From JAVBMV01 sp031552145 (GTDB lineage Bacteria; Myxococcota; Myxococcia; Myxococcales; UBA5297): a DNA stretch of 64,000 nt. The notes under the pieces are model-generated. The model made no database searches, was not told the DNA's origin, and saw only the letters and a list, made by a program, of their open reading frames with translations. How positions within the stretch are numbered: position 1 is the stretch's first letter; every line of letters starts with the position of its first letter. Below, one piece after another: positions 41,501-49,631 of this stretch. Where the stretch lies: positions 186,001-250,000 of the forward strand of contig JAVBMV010000007.1 in the NCBI GenBank assembly GCA_031552145.1, in the 5' to 3' direction. Both the position numbers and the translations under genes were made by a program.

Positions 41501-44500
41501 TTCGGCTGCGCTCGTGGATATGGAGTTTGTAGAGAACATCGCCACGGCACAGGGAGACACCGCCGAAGCGACCGATGATTACCAGGGCTCCTGCTATAGC
41601 AGGGCCGTGAGCGGCAACGACCTGGTCTATCAATTCCAGTTGACCGAAAAGAAATATGACATCAAGGTAAGCGTGACCTCCACCGCCGACTTCGCGCCGG
41701 CGGCGTGCGTCAGGTCGACCTGTGACGCGACGGCGGCGGGCGAACTCGCCTGTTCCCGAGATATGGCGGAGCCTATCCTCGTCAACAATCTGGCGCCGGG
41801 TAAATACTACGTCGTGGTCGACAGCGACCTGCGCCAGTCGTCGGGCCCCTTCACGCTTACGGTCGAGCGCATCGACGCCATTCCGCCTCCCGCCAATGAT
41901 GTGTGCGGAGCTGGTGTAACGGGGCTCACCTTCGATGGGAGCAATATTGCATTCATTTCTGGCGAGTCGACAATCCGGGCAAATAACGACACCGCGCCGC
42001 GGTGTACCCCCTATCCGACCGTCGCCGCCAGCCCCGATGTCTTCTACTCCTTCACTACCCCGGCAGCGACAGTCGACGCGCCCTCTTGGAAGGCGGTTGC
42101 CCGCGTTTTCCGGACGGGTTCTTACAGGCCCGCATCGCCCTACATCGCGGAGGTGGCGATCAGGTCGGTCTGTGACAGCAACGCGGCCGAGCACCAGTTG
42201 GGGTGCGGTTACGACCTTGGCTTCAACATTTCGACGAAGCCCGCGGGAGTCGGCGTCGCCATGGCGGTCGCGCCGAAGCTGTTGCCCTCGACGACCTACT
42301 ATGTCGTCGTAGATGGCAGCATAAACACCTCGGGCACCTTCGACCTCGAAGTCCGCCTCTTCGATGGCGCCGATACCCCCGACAACTGCGCGTCTGCCGA
42401 AACCCTCGATTTCTTAACGGGCGTCGAATCGATACGAGCCAGCACCTTCGGCGCGGTCAACGACTCCGCATCGAGTACGCTTGCAGCGGCCGCGAGTGCA
42501 GGTGCTGACGTGGTCTATCATGTCAAGCCATTGGCTCCCTCCGATTTGACGGTGAACCTGACCTTTGCCTCGACTTTCGCTGGCGCTACGCTCTATATAC
42601 GCAAGGGCGTTTGCGCCAGTACCAATAAAACAGACGAGATCGCCTCTGCAGTGCGGGGCGGTGGTGGTCCTGTATCGTTGGTGGTGCCGGATCTGGTCGC
42701 AGGTACTGACTATTACATATGGGTGGACGGCGAGGCGGCCATGATGGGTGAGTACTGGCTCGACGCCGAGCTGATCCCAACGACGACGGTGCCCACCAAT
42801 GTCTCCTGCACGACGGCGACGCCCGTACCGATTAACAACGACGTCGGTTCCATCTCGGGTAGCACCTTGCGAGGCGCGAACACCAATACGGCCAGTGGGA
42901 TGTGCGGCGTGATGAACGGCAATGACCAGGTCTTCTCCTTCGAGATCAGTGGCACGGAGAACAGGAGCGTCAAGATCGAACTGGCTCCGGCGCTCTCCTC
43001 TCCGACCTTTGTGCCGAGTCTCTATCTGCGCAGCGGATGTGGTGGCGCGACTGAAAAGGCGCTGGGATGCGTACTCGGCGTAGCGGACACCACGACAAGG
43101 CTTTCGCGCTACGACCTCAGACCCGGCATCTACTATATCTACGTCGATAGCCCAACCGCGGGTATGGGTGGAGGCTTCGAGCTGACGGTGACCTTGGGCA
43201 AGCCCATTGCCTATCCGGACACCTGTGACGAGGCCGTGAGCATCGCGCTCGATGAGGCTGGGAGGGCAACGGTCGTCGGTGATACGACCGCCGCTACCAA
43301 CGATTCCTATGGGTCGGTCGCTGGATGCGGAATGATGAGTGGCATAGTGCCGTATGGTGGCCCGGGGCGCTCGGGGCGAGATCTGGTCTACAAACTCGAC
43401 ACAACCACGCTCTCGGGCAACCGCGACCTCACGGCATCGCTCTTTGGTTCGACGGAGCGCGCGATGCAGCTCTACCTGAAGAGAAGCTGCGATGGCCACG
43501 AGGCGGGCGATGAGCTTGGTTGTGTCACCGAATCGGCCTTCAAGAGCCCAACGCTCAGGGTGGATAACCTCGCGGCAGGTGTCTACTACCTGTGGGTCGA
43601 TGATGCCACTACCAGCGACACGACAATCTTGGGTGCGGGGAGCGTCTTCTCCCTGGCAATTACTTTGGAGCCGACGATCACTCCCTCCGAATCTCCTTCG
43701 CTCTGCCATCCGGCGAAGCCTATTCACATGCCCGCGGGGGGCTTTGTCGAGGAGCTGGGAACGACGGTGGGCGGCTTTGCTGGTGATCCGGGAGCCGGCA
43801 CCTACAACGGCCCGAGCGTCTACTATGCACTCACCTTGGCGGAGAGCGGCAGGGTCACGATCAAGGTGGAGCGAGGAGCCGACGCGCCCACGACCTACAC
43901 GCCCTCCATCATGCTCCGCGACGGCGGCTGCTCACTTTCCCTGGGTAGCGCCAGTCCAACTGTAAACGCCAATTCCAACTTCTTTGGAGCGCAGCTGACC
44001 ACGGCGACCGCGCTCTCCAAGGACTCGTCTTACATACTCACTGTCGATAGCCAAGCCGGTACGAATGCCGCCGGCAGCTTCAAGCTGACGATCATACCCT
44101 ATCTAGATGGAAAGGCCGTGGTCGAAGGCCAGTGCGCCCCGACGGCCCAGCTCACCGTTGGCCTTGCCGCGCCACGCGCGGTCTTCTCCTCCACCAGCAC
44201 CACCAGCAGCGCCCTCTTCACCTCGACCTGTCTCATCGAGCATGAGCCTCCAATGCCAGACAGTATCCTCTCTGGCACTGCCAAGGAGGTGCTCTTTGGC
44301 CTGAGGGTGGCGGCGGGGGTCCCGCAAGGAAAGCGCCTTACCATCGACGTCATGCCGCTCGATACCAACTTCAAGCCCCTGCTCGAGCTGCGCAGCGGAC
44401 CCTGCGACATCACCCGACAGCAGGGCGCAACGGTGGGATGCGGTTGGCTCTACAGCACGGGCTCCGCGACGGCCACGCCGAGAAGAATCGTGGTCGATAA

Positions 44501-46430
44501 CGTGACTCCGGGCGACTATAACCTCTGGGTGGACGCGACGGGAGAAGCGACGGGAGGCGCCGCCGTTTATGGCCCCTTCATCCTCGATATCAAGCTCGAG
44601 GAGAAGCCAGCCGCCAATCCTCCGGGCGACACGTGCGCTCAGGCGGCGCCCATTACGCTGCTTGGAGGTGCCTCGGCACATATCGAAGGGACCTTCGATG
44701 GGGCGACGAACAGCACAGAACTGTCGTGCATCAATGATATGGAGCCATTCTTCATCAACGGTCCAGATCGCTATTATCTGCTCGACCTCGCTGTGGCCAG
44801 GAAGGTGACCGCCAGGCTGAGCACCTCACCTACCCTGTGGGCCGGCATGGAGCTGCGCCCCGACTGTAGCAGCGACCACAAGTCAATGGCGTGTGCCGCC
44901 ACGACCAGCCTCGGGCGAATGGTCACGCTCTCTAGCTTCTCCATCCCCAGGGTCGAAGCAGGTAAGTACCGCCTCGTCGTCTTGGCCAACGAGGGGAGGC
45001 GATATGGGAATTATGAGATCGACCTCGTTCTGGATGAGCCGGGTCCTGGAATCGACAACGACACCTGCGAGACGGCTACGCCCATTATACTCGATGCGCA
45101 CAATCGCCTCTCTTTCAAGACGGCGCCCATCGGCAATGCCACCTCCGGCGAAGAGCTCCCCAGTTTCGATTTGGATGGCTCCGGCTACCAGATTCCCGCC
45201 GCGCTCGTTGGGCCGGACATCTACTATTCGCTACAGGCGCCTGCTGGAAAGAAGCTCTCCGTCAGCGTTAGGACTCACGAGTCTCTGGCAACTGCCATCT
45301 TCCTAAGAGCCGACTGCGAGCATGCCGGCAATGGCCAGGAGATCCACCGGGTCGATAGTGCCAAGATGAACAGGCAGGGGACGGACCCGTCGGCAAAGAT
45401 CTATGACTCGACCGCAATAATGGTTCACAACTCGCTGCCTCCATCGCCGACCGGCACGTACATTCTAGCCATCGATACTCGAAACTCGGGCCCGCACGAA
45501 CTTCAGATTGACGTCAGTCTCGAGGATTCTCGACCGATCACCAACGACTCCTGTCCTGTCGGTACCGAGACGGGAGAGGTCCTGCAGTTCGTCGACGGCC
45601 GGGCGATGATCATGGGTAACATCGAGGATGGCACCCCCGATACCGTCGGCCGCTGCCACGCCGACTCACAAGGGGAGACCTTCGGAAGGGGCTCTGTCGG
45701 CCCGGACAGGGTCTACGTGGTAAAGACTACGGAGGCACACAATCTCGATGCGACCGTTATGTCTTTCGGTGGGTTCGTCCCCTCGCTCTACCTGCGAAAG
45801 GAGTGCGCGAGTGAGGATGTGGCCAATGAGCTTGCCTGCACCTACATGGAGAGCGTCGCGGCGATCAAGCGGACCGCGCTGCCCGCGGGCACCTACTATC
45901 TTTGGGTCGACTCGTCGGTGATCTCGGCGACCGGCGCCTATGTGTTGGATGTCAAGCTCGAACCCACGACCGGCGCCTTGCCGGGCGAGTCTTGCGACAA
46001 CCCCATCGAGCTGGAGAATGGCGTTCCTTGGCTTGGCTCCAACGCCGCCTACCAGAACGACTATGGCAATCCGCTCTTCGCGGGGAGTGTCTGCAATCCA
46101 CCGGGGTACGACCCTATCAGAGGCAAGCGTCGCTCGCCGGGCGCCGACATCATCTTTAAGTATACCCACCTGAGTGACGCGCCCTTCGGCGTCACGGTCG
46201 ATTGTATCGACGGCGTTGATACCACGATCATGGTCTCGGAGGGTGTTTGCGACGGTTCGCCTCAGAGCTGCGGCTGGTTCTCTTCGGCTCGCCCGGACCA
46301 GAAGAACAACTGCATGGAGAATGTACAGCTCTCCTATCCGAAGAAGGACCAAACCTACTACATCATCGTCGACAGCCCCACCCAGACTCAGCTGAAAAAG
46401 GGCGGGCGGATTAGCGTAGTGGTCTACTAA
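38523..46430 (+). CDS. Giant surface lipoprotein B with about 16 PPC-like beta repeats
   Basis: A 2635-aa protein. GGAGGAG (38510-38516) precedes the ATG at 38523; signal MPRHLMISLLLSSALLFGAC (lipid Cys20). An Asp/Ala/Pro linker and a Cys-rich region (about 47-235: CGKYCCEAEELC, CGSCETGTECGEEGACVEC, CGACGAGSVCGDNVC) follow. The rest is about 16 units of about 140 residues with the same pattern as giant A: NDxC start, (D/G)LVYxF strand, LYLRxxC...LxC, and xGxYYxxVDSxxxxxGxFxLxV. The last unit ends TYYIIVDSPTQ...VVVY, like the ends of A and C. Each unit usually has three Cys, so disulfides are likely. It heads a co-directional cluster with the exported protein, sigma and FecR genes of module B. 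Confidence 0.85.
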   Translation: MPRHLMISLLLSSALLFGACDTNEVDLSKDTGPDAAPAADADVGPTCEAPKHACGKYCCEAEELCSENDTCVPKPCTPETAQEICARVGRCGKFQEVDSFCDQLVQVDCGCPDGKICNPATQRCQLCPAETKEEFCGRMKKSCGEVEGTNDCGDALSYDCGSCETGTECGEEGACVECAFVSDEVICANNGKNCGHITLPYTCGRARLVDCGACGAGSVCGDNVCGSPHAPVNDGCEGAYPLQFGDDGISEIDVNLSLARDSGPRHCLVESRDWDGVRYFWYKTEFHGNDMVFRLDVEAGTYLEIEAEPSAYAVAPSLYITKDCEDELTTLDCAYYNTSGPMVSKPIDPTMMRHFDEGGSYYLWVKVDRMAVIDNLTLKLRRTVVPRPANDTCEYAKELTIPQNGLIIESSTLGTFNTDVYGCPENIGDRDSSGGRLFYKFHVSTPSALQYTMSTVTEENYFSKKLYFPLVSVHKASCGSPDALSCARYRTQARVLLDPNLEAIPYLEEGDYLIVVGGQDHGRGAFSLELQLRDAVSNTTCQAAEAVGFADVQGVPTATITGNTRYGRNRPEVSCRTGMCGRQLNYAITVPAGARKYLNIAGDFGLLGVEMWADCPGTEQLLSFIQSPMEVRSGPLAPGRTYYLDINGAGVDELAFLGFVFDLTLRDVPAAPVNDKCENAMDLGVMRPNEPSSHIELDIGTLEGATRDLKGTSEKALASPGVDVVYKFKVENTVAFRARVTSREDSLAGPTLVLVQSDDCAPNVELATGYYAATRLPFNARGDTLFLPRNPLSSMPGAALMPGTYYLYVVATTPVEGAFYLDLSVYETEDEVINGKPTSVVKGRSCAKAVQIPIDAATGIGTMRADTAGAFGVDKARSLDCMYMSAGSTPDLFFKFTVPAGGQRDAEIVVAPDRYSGQAPIIYLRTDCANPLTEFSCETVSSTYAPAKITPKRLAGGATYFLVVDSVLHALTDSYAIEIKLTASAAAPANDKCSAALVDMEFVENIATAQGDTAEATDDYQGSCYSRAVSGNDLVYQFQLTEKKYDIKVSVTSTADFAPAACVRSTCDATAAGELACSRDMAEPILVNNLAPGKYYVVVDSDLRQSSGPFTLTVERIDAIPPPANDVCGAGVTGLTFDGSNIAFISGESTIRANNDTAPRCTPYPTVAASPDVFYSFTTPAATVDAPSWKAVARVFRTGSYRPASPYIAEVAIRSVCDSNAAEHQLGCGYDLGFNISTKPAGVGVAMAVAPKLLPSTTYYVVVDGSINTSGTFDLEVRLFDGADTPDNCASAETLDFLTGVESIRASTFGAVNDSASSTLAAAASAGADVVYHVKPLAPSDLTVNLTFASTFAGATLYIRKGVCASTNKTDEIASAVRGGGGPVSLVVPDLVAGTDYYIWVDGEAAMMGEYWLDAELIPTTTVPTNVSCTTATPVPINNDVGSISGSTLRGANTNTASGMCGVMNGNDQVFSFEISGTENRSVKIELAPALSSPTFVPSLYLRSGCGGATEKALGCVLGVADTTTRLSRYDLRPGIYYIYVDSPTAGMGGGFELTVTLGKPIAYPDTCDEAVSIALDEAGRATVVGDTTAATNDSYGSVAGCGMMSGIVPYGGPGRSGRDLVYKLDTTTLSGNRDLTASLFGSTERAMQLYLKRSCDGHEAGDELGCVTESAFKSPTLRVDNLAAGVYYLWVDDATTSDTTILGAGSVFSLAITLEPTITPSESPSLCHPAKPIHMPAGGFVEELGTTVGGFAGDPGAGTYNGPSVYYALTLAESGRVTIKVERGADAPTTYTPSIMLRDGGCSLSLGSASPTVNANSNFFGAQLTTATALSKDSSYILTVDSQAGTNAAGSFKLTIIPYLDGKAVVEGQCAPTAQLTVGLAAPRAVFSSTSTTSSALFTSTCLIEHEPPMPDSILSGTAKEVLFGLRVAAGVPQGKRLTIDVMPLDTNFKPLLELRSGPCDITRQQGATVGCGWLYSTGSATATPRRIVVDNVTPGDYNLWVDATGEATGGAAVYGPFILDIKLEEKPAANPPGDTCAQAAPITLLGGASAHIEGTFDGATNSTELSCINDMEPFFINGPDRYYLLDLAVARKVTARLSTSPTLWAGMELRPDCSSDHKSMACAATTSLGRMVTLSSFSIPRVEAGKYRLVVLANEGRRYGNYEIDLVLDEPGPGIDNDTCETATPIILDAHNRLSFKTAPIGNATSGEELPSFDLDGSGYQIPAALVGPDIYYSLQAPAGKKLSVSVRTHESLATAIFLRADCEHAGNGQEIHRVDSAKMNRQGTDPSAKIYDSTAIMVHNSLPPSPTGTYILAIDTRNSGPHELQIDVSLEDSRPITNDSCPVGTETGEVLQFVDGRAMIMGNIEDGTPDTVGRCHADSQGETFGRGSVGPDRVYVVKTTEAHNLDATVMSFGGFVPSLYLRKECASEDVANELACTYMESVAAIKRTALPAGTYYLWVDSSVISATGAYVLDVKLEPTTGALPGESCDNPIELENGVPWLGSNAAYQNDYGNPLFAGSVCNPPGYDPIRGKRRSPGADIIFKYTHLSDAPFGVTVDCIDGVDTTIMVSEGVCDGSPQSCGWFSSARPDQKNNCMENVQLSYPKKDQTYYIIVDSPTQTQLKKGGRISVVVY

Positions 46431-46433
46431 TTG

Positions 46434-46476
46434 CGGTGCTTGCGGCGGCGACTCGATGTCGCCGCCGCAAGCATCG
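46434..46476 (+). terminator. Long hairpin directly after the giant gene B stop codon
   Basis: A 19-bp stem (46434-46452 with 46458-46476, one wobble; inner 15 bp perfect: GCTTGCGGCGGCGAC) and a 5-nt loop, starting 3 bp after the stop of giant gene B. No T run follows. It stands between the giant gene and the trio and may protect the giant mRNA end or reduce read-through. Confidence 0.65.
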
Positions 46477-46533
46477 AATTGGAGCCTCGTGGCGCGGTTG
46501 CGGCGAAGCCACTCAGGCAGGTAGCGTGGGCGT

Positions 46534-47538
46534 ATGTGTCGTCGGCGACTCTTCGCGCTGCGCTTTATCTTGCCGCTCTTCGCGGGCGCGCTGATGCAGC
46601 CTGCGCCCGCCCACGCCGGGAGGTTGCGCGTGCGCATCGACTTGTTGCCTTGTCCCCAGCGCGAGGCGATCGGGCGCGAGATCGAGGAGGGCGCGCAGGG
46701 GTTGCTTGAAGGCAGGGGAGAGCTGATGCTCGTGATTCTCCAAGAGTCGGAGGAGATGCTCCGAGTGCTGCTCTACGGCGCCCAGAGCCCCTTCGAGAAG
46801 CGGCTGCCCTTTACGGCGAAAGAGTGCGACGAGCTGCCGACGGTCGCGTCGCTTCTGCTGCAGAGCTGGCTGGGGATGAGCATCGATGAGAAGGAGCCCG
46901 AGGAGGAGGCGCGCATGCCGGTCGAGAGCGAGCTCGCGATGCAGGAGGTGAGCGGAGAGGCCTCGACCTCGACCTGGACGCTCGTCGCCGCGCCACGCGC
47001 CGGAATCGCCGGAGGGTTAGGGGAGCAGTGGCAGTGGACGCCCTCGATGGCGCTGGGGCTGGGGCTGCGCGCTCCGACGCCCTGGCCCGAGGCGCTCTCG
47101 GGGAGCTGGGGGTTGGAGCTGGTCGGCCGATATGACGCGCCCTTCATCGCCAATAGCGCGCAGGGCTCGGTCCGCGCCGAGCTCTTCGCCCTGGCGCTCG
47201 AGGGGCTCTATTCGACCAACCTGGGAGAGTCGGTGCGGCTCTCCATGGCGGTTGGTCCCGCGCTGGAGTGGACCCATGGCTCCACCTCCATCGCTGGAAG
47301 GAGCGAGGCGACGCTCACCAGCGCCGCGCTGGCCTGCGCGCTGGGGCTCACCGTGCCACTCAACGAGCGCCTCTCGCTCTCCACATCGCTCGAGGCGCTG
47401 ATGCGGCCGAGAGGGATCGCCTTTACTTACGGGCGCCGCGTCGGGCTGGAGCTGGCCCCCGTGCGGCTGGCGCTCCTGACCGGGCTCTCCTGGGATTTCG
47501 CTTCGGGCGGAGAGCGGCGAGGGGAGGACCGGCAATGA
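46534..47538 (+). CDS. Exported protein, possible outer-membrane beta-barrel, module B
   Basis: A 334-aa protein, paralogue of 2910-3824. Signal peptide MCRRRLFALRFILPLFAGAL through AHA, then GRLRVRIDLLPCP, matching GELKVRVEALPCP in module A. The N-terminal conserved domain (to about 130) contains ESEEMLRVLLYGAQSPFEKRL and LPTVASLLLQSWLG. The remainder shows amphipathic beta strands typical of a small barrel (GSWGLELVGRYDAPF, GLYSTNLGESVRLSMAVGPAL). No family recognised. Its stop overlaps the sigma start (ATGA, 47535-47538). It may receive the surface signal for the sigma/FecR pair (inference). Confidence 0.6.
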   Translation: MCRRRLFALRFILPLFAGALMQPAPAHAGRLRVRIDLLPCPQREAIGREIEEGAQGLLEGRGELMLVILQESEEMLRVLLYGAQSPFEKRLPFTAKECDELPTVASLLLQSWLGMSIDEKEPEEEARMPVESELAMQEVSGEASTSTWTLVAAPRAGIAGGLGEQWQWTPSMALGLGLRAPTPWPEALSGSWGLELVGRYDAPFIANSAQGSVRAELFALALEGLYSTNLGESVRLSMAVGPALEWTHGSTSIAGRSEATLTSAALACALGLTVPLNERLSLSTSLEALMRPRGIAFTYGRRVGLELAPVRLALLTGLSWDFASGGERRGEDRQ

Positions 47539-48158
47539 GCCAGGGGCCCGCGCGCGTCCGGTTGCTCAAGGTGGTGACGCCGCCCGCCGCTCTCCCGAAA
47601 GAGAGTGTCGAGTGCGTGGAGCGCGCTCCCCAGGGGCGGCCCGACATCTCGCGGCTCTACCAGGAGCAGAGCCCCATCATCCGGAAGCTTCTGGGGAGGC
47701 TTCTCGGCCCACACAGGGAGATCGAGGACCTGATGCAGGAGGTCTTCGTCGTCGCCCTGAAGAGGCTCCCGGCGTTGGAGCAGTCCGACTGCGCGCCCAG
47801 GCTCTGGCTTACGGGCATCGCGGTGCGGCTGGCGGCAAACGCCCGGCGAAAGCTCTGGTTCAAGAAGGTGCTGCTCGGCGATGGCGCCGAGGCCAATCGA
47901 GAGCTGGTCGAATGGCACACTCCCGAGTGGGCGCTCCAAGGGCTCGAGGAGGCGAAGCGCCTCTACGCGCTCTTGGGGACGCTCTCCGAGAAGCAGCGGG
48001 AGGTGGTTATCCTCTTCGAGCTGCATGGCATGAGCTGCGCCGAGATCTCGCAGGCGCTGGCCTGCCCCCTCAAGACGGTCTATTGGCGCCTCGATCAGGC
48101 CCGCGAAAAATTGATTAGGCGCAATGAAGCGACGCTGCGGCGTTGGACGACGACATGA
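47535..48158 (+). CDS. ECF-type RNA polymerase sigma-70 factor, module B
   Basis: A 207-aa protein; the ATG at 47535 is set by the ATGA overlap with the upstream gene, although the frame is open far upstream. It has an N-terminal tail of about 35 residues, region 2 (RLLGPHREIEDLMQEVFVVALKRLPAL, WLTGIAVRLAANARRK) and region 4 (LSEKQREVVILFELHGMSCAEISQALACPLKTVYWRLDQAR). It is similar to the module A sigma factor over both regions, including the CPxKTVYxRLxxAR recognition helix, so the two may bind similar promoters. It ends in an ATGA overlap with the FecR gene. Confidence 0.9.
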   Translation: MSQGPARVRLLKVVTPPAALPKESVECVERAPQGRPDISRLYQEQSPIIRKLLGRLLGPHREIEDLMQEVFVVALKRLPALEQSDCAPRLWLTGIAVRLAANARRKLWFKKVLLGDGAEANRELVEWHTPEWALQGLEEAKRLYALLGTLSEKQREVVILFELHGMSCAEISQALACPLKTVYWRLDQAREKLIRRNEATLRRWTTT

Positions 48159-49537
48159 GCGATCCGAGACGATTCATCGAGTACGAAACACCGGGACCGC
48201 AGGAGCGGCTGGGGCGCCTCATGCGCTCCGCCGAGCTGCTCCTGGAGCGAACCGAAGAGCGAGCCGAGGAGCTGCGCCGGGCGGGTACTCCCGCGCGGCG
48301 CCAACGGAGACCTGCGAGGGGGTGCAGGCTCTGGCCGCGTGCCGCCGCTGCCGTGGTCGCCGCGGCGGTGGCGCTCTGGGTTGGTCTGGTGCTCCGGGGT
48401 GCGCCCCCCGAGCCGGGCGGCGCCGAATTGGCGGCGGTTTCACAAGCGCGTATCGAGGCACCCGCGGACGAAGGGGCGCGCTGGACCGAGATGGTTATCC
48501 AGGGGCTCGGCTCGTTCGAGCGCGAGTCGGCCCGCAATCTCGTGGTGGAGGAGCGCAGCGAGGCGCGCAGGATCGTAGTGGAGGAGGGATACTTTAGGGC
48601 GCAGGTCGACTCCCAGCCCATCGACAGGCCTCTGATCCTCGATACCCCACACCTGCGTGTCGTGGTAGTGGGGACGCGCTTCGACCTCTTCGTCACCCCC
48701 GCTCGCACCGACGTCCTGCTCATCGAGGGGCGCGTGCGCATCGAGTCCCCCTTTGGACAGCTCTATCTCTCCGCGGGCGAGTCGATCTCCTCCGACGATC
48801 CCAGGCTCGCGCCCCGCGAGCGCCCGGCCAGCGCCATCGACGAGGCCGCCGGCCCGATCGCTGGAGTCGAGCGGGTGCGCGCCAGAGCCTCCTCTCGTGC
48901 AGCGCATCAGGGCGCGCCGGCGACCCGGGCCCGCGTCAGCGCCAGCGCCAGCGCCGCGAGGGTGGCGAATCCGAGCGAGTTACATCGGTCCGCGGCGGGT
49001 CACCTCTCGCCCGACGCGCCGCGCGCTGGGGTCGAGCCACTGCGCGAGCCGCTGTTGCCGGCGCGCGCGCGCGATTGCATCCTTCGCTCCACCGAGGAGG
49101 CAGTGCGCGCCTGCCTCGCGCGGCTCGCGAAGGGGGACGGGCTCTCGGCGCAGAGCGCGCTCTATCTTCTAGGCAAGCGCCTGGGCGTCGACCCAGAGCG
49201 CTACGCCGAGGCCATCGAGACCTTCCGCTCACTGCAGGAGCGCTTTCCGCGCGCGGTCTACCTGCCCGAGGCCAGCCTCGAGATCTTCGAACTCCAGCGC
49301 GCCAGGGGGGCGGTGGCCGAGGCGATTGCCACCGCCGCGCAGTTCGAGCTGCGCTTCCTGGATGACCCGCGCGTGCCGGAGGTGAAGCTCGCCCGCGCGC
49401 GCCTCATCTGCAACTCGGAGGAGGAGCGCCTGCGCGATCCCGAGCAGCTCGCAAGGCTCTTCGGTGAGCTGCACGCGCTCTCCAACCTCGGGCTGCGCTT
49501 CGAGGCGGTGAGGCTGGAAGAGAGCTGCGGCAGGTAG
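48155..49537 (+). CDS. FecR-domain transmembrane protein with TPR tail (putative anti-sigma factor), module B
   Basis: A 460-aa protein. The ATG at 48155 forms an ATGA overlap with the sigma stop and gives MSDPRRFIEYE, matching MSDPHRLVEQS of the paralogue at 975-2312; a TTG 12 bp upstream is rejected for this reason. One membrane helix lies at about 64-83 (AAAAVVAAAVALWVGLVL). The FecR-like domain (about 110-225) includes LRVVVVGTRFDLFV and LIEGRVRIESPFGQLYL. After a low-complexity stretch come the ARARDC...AC pair and TPR-like helices (SALYLLGKRLG...AIETFRSLQERFPRAVYLPEASLEIFELQ). It is predicted to control the upstream sigma factor. Confidence 0.8.
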   Translation: MSDPRRFIEYETPGPQERLGRLMRSAELLLERTEERAEELRRAGTPARRQRRPARGCRLWPRAAAAVVAAAVALWVGLVLRGAPPEPGGAELAAVSQARIEAPADEGARWTEMVIQGLGSFERESARNLVVEERSEARRIVVEEGYFRAQVDSQPIDRPLILDTPHLRVVVVGTRFDLFVTPARTDVLLIEGRVRIESPFGQLYLSAGESISSDDPRLAPRERPASAIDEAAGPIAGVERVRARASSRAAHQGAPATRARVSASASAARVANPSELHRSAAGHLSPDAPRAGVEPLREPLLPARARDCILRSTEEAVRACLARLAKGDGLSAQSALYLLGKRLGVDPERYAEAIETFRSLQERFPRAVYLPEASLEIFELQRARGAVAEAIATAAQFELRFLDDPRVPEVKLARARLICNSEEERLRDPEQLARLFGELHALSNLGLRFEAVRLEESCGR

Positions 49538-49617
49538 GGGCAGGTGGCGGCATTGGGGCGGGCAGGGTATAGGGTCTACCCCCGACGCGGGCGACCCGCA
49601 GCAAGACCCACCTGCCC
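49538..49617. repeat. Inverted repeat between the FecR gene and the peptidase gene
   Basis: GGGCAGGTGG (49538-49547) and CCACCTGCCC (49608-49617) are perfect inverted 10-mers 60 bp apart; inside is a smaller hairpin (GCGGG/CCCGC around 49588-49600). The pair spans nearly the whole gap before the peptidase gene. It could end the module B transcript. Confidence 0.5.
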
Positions 49618-49631
49618 GCAGGAGCCACCAC

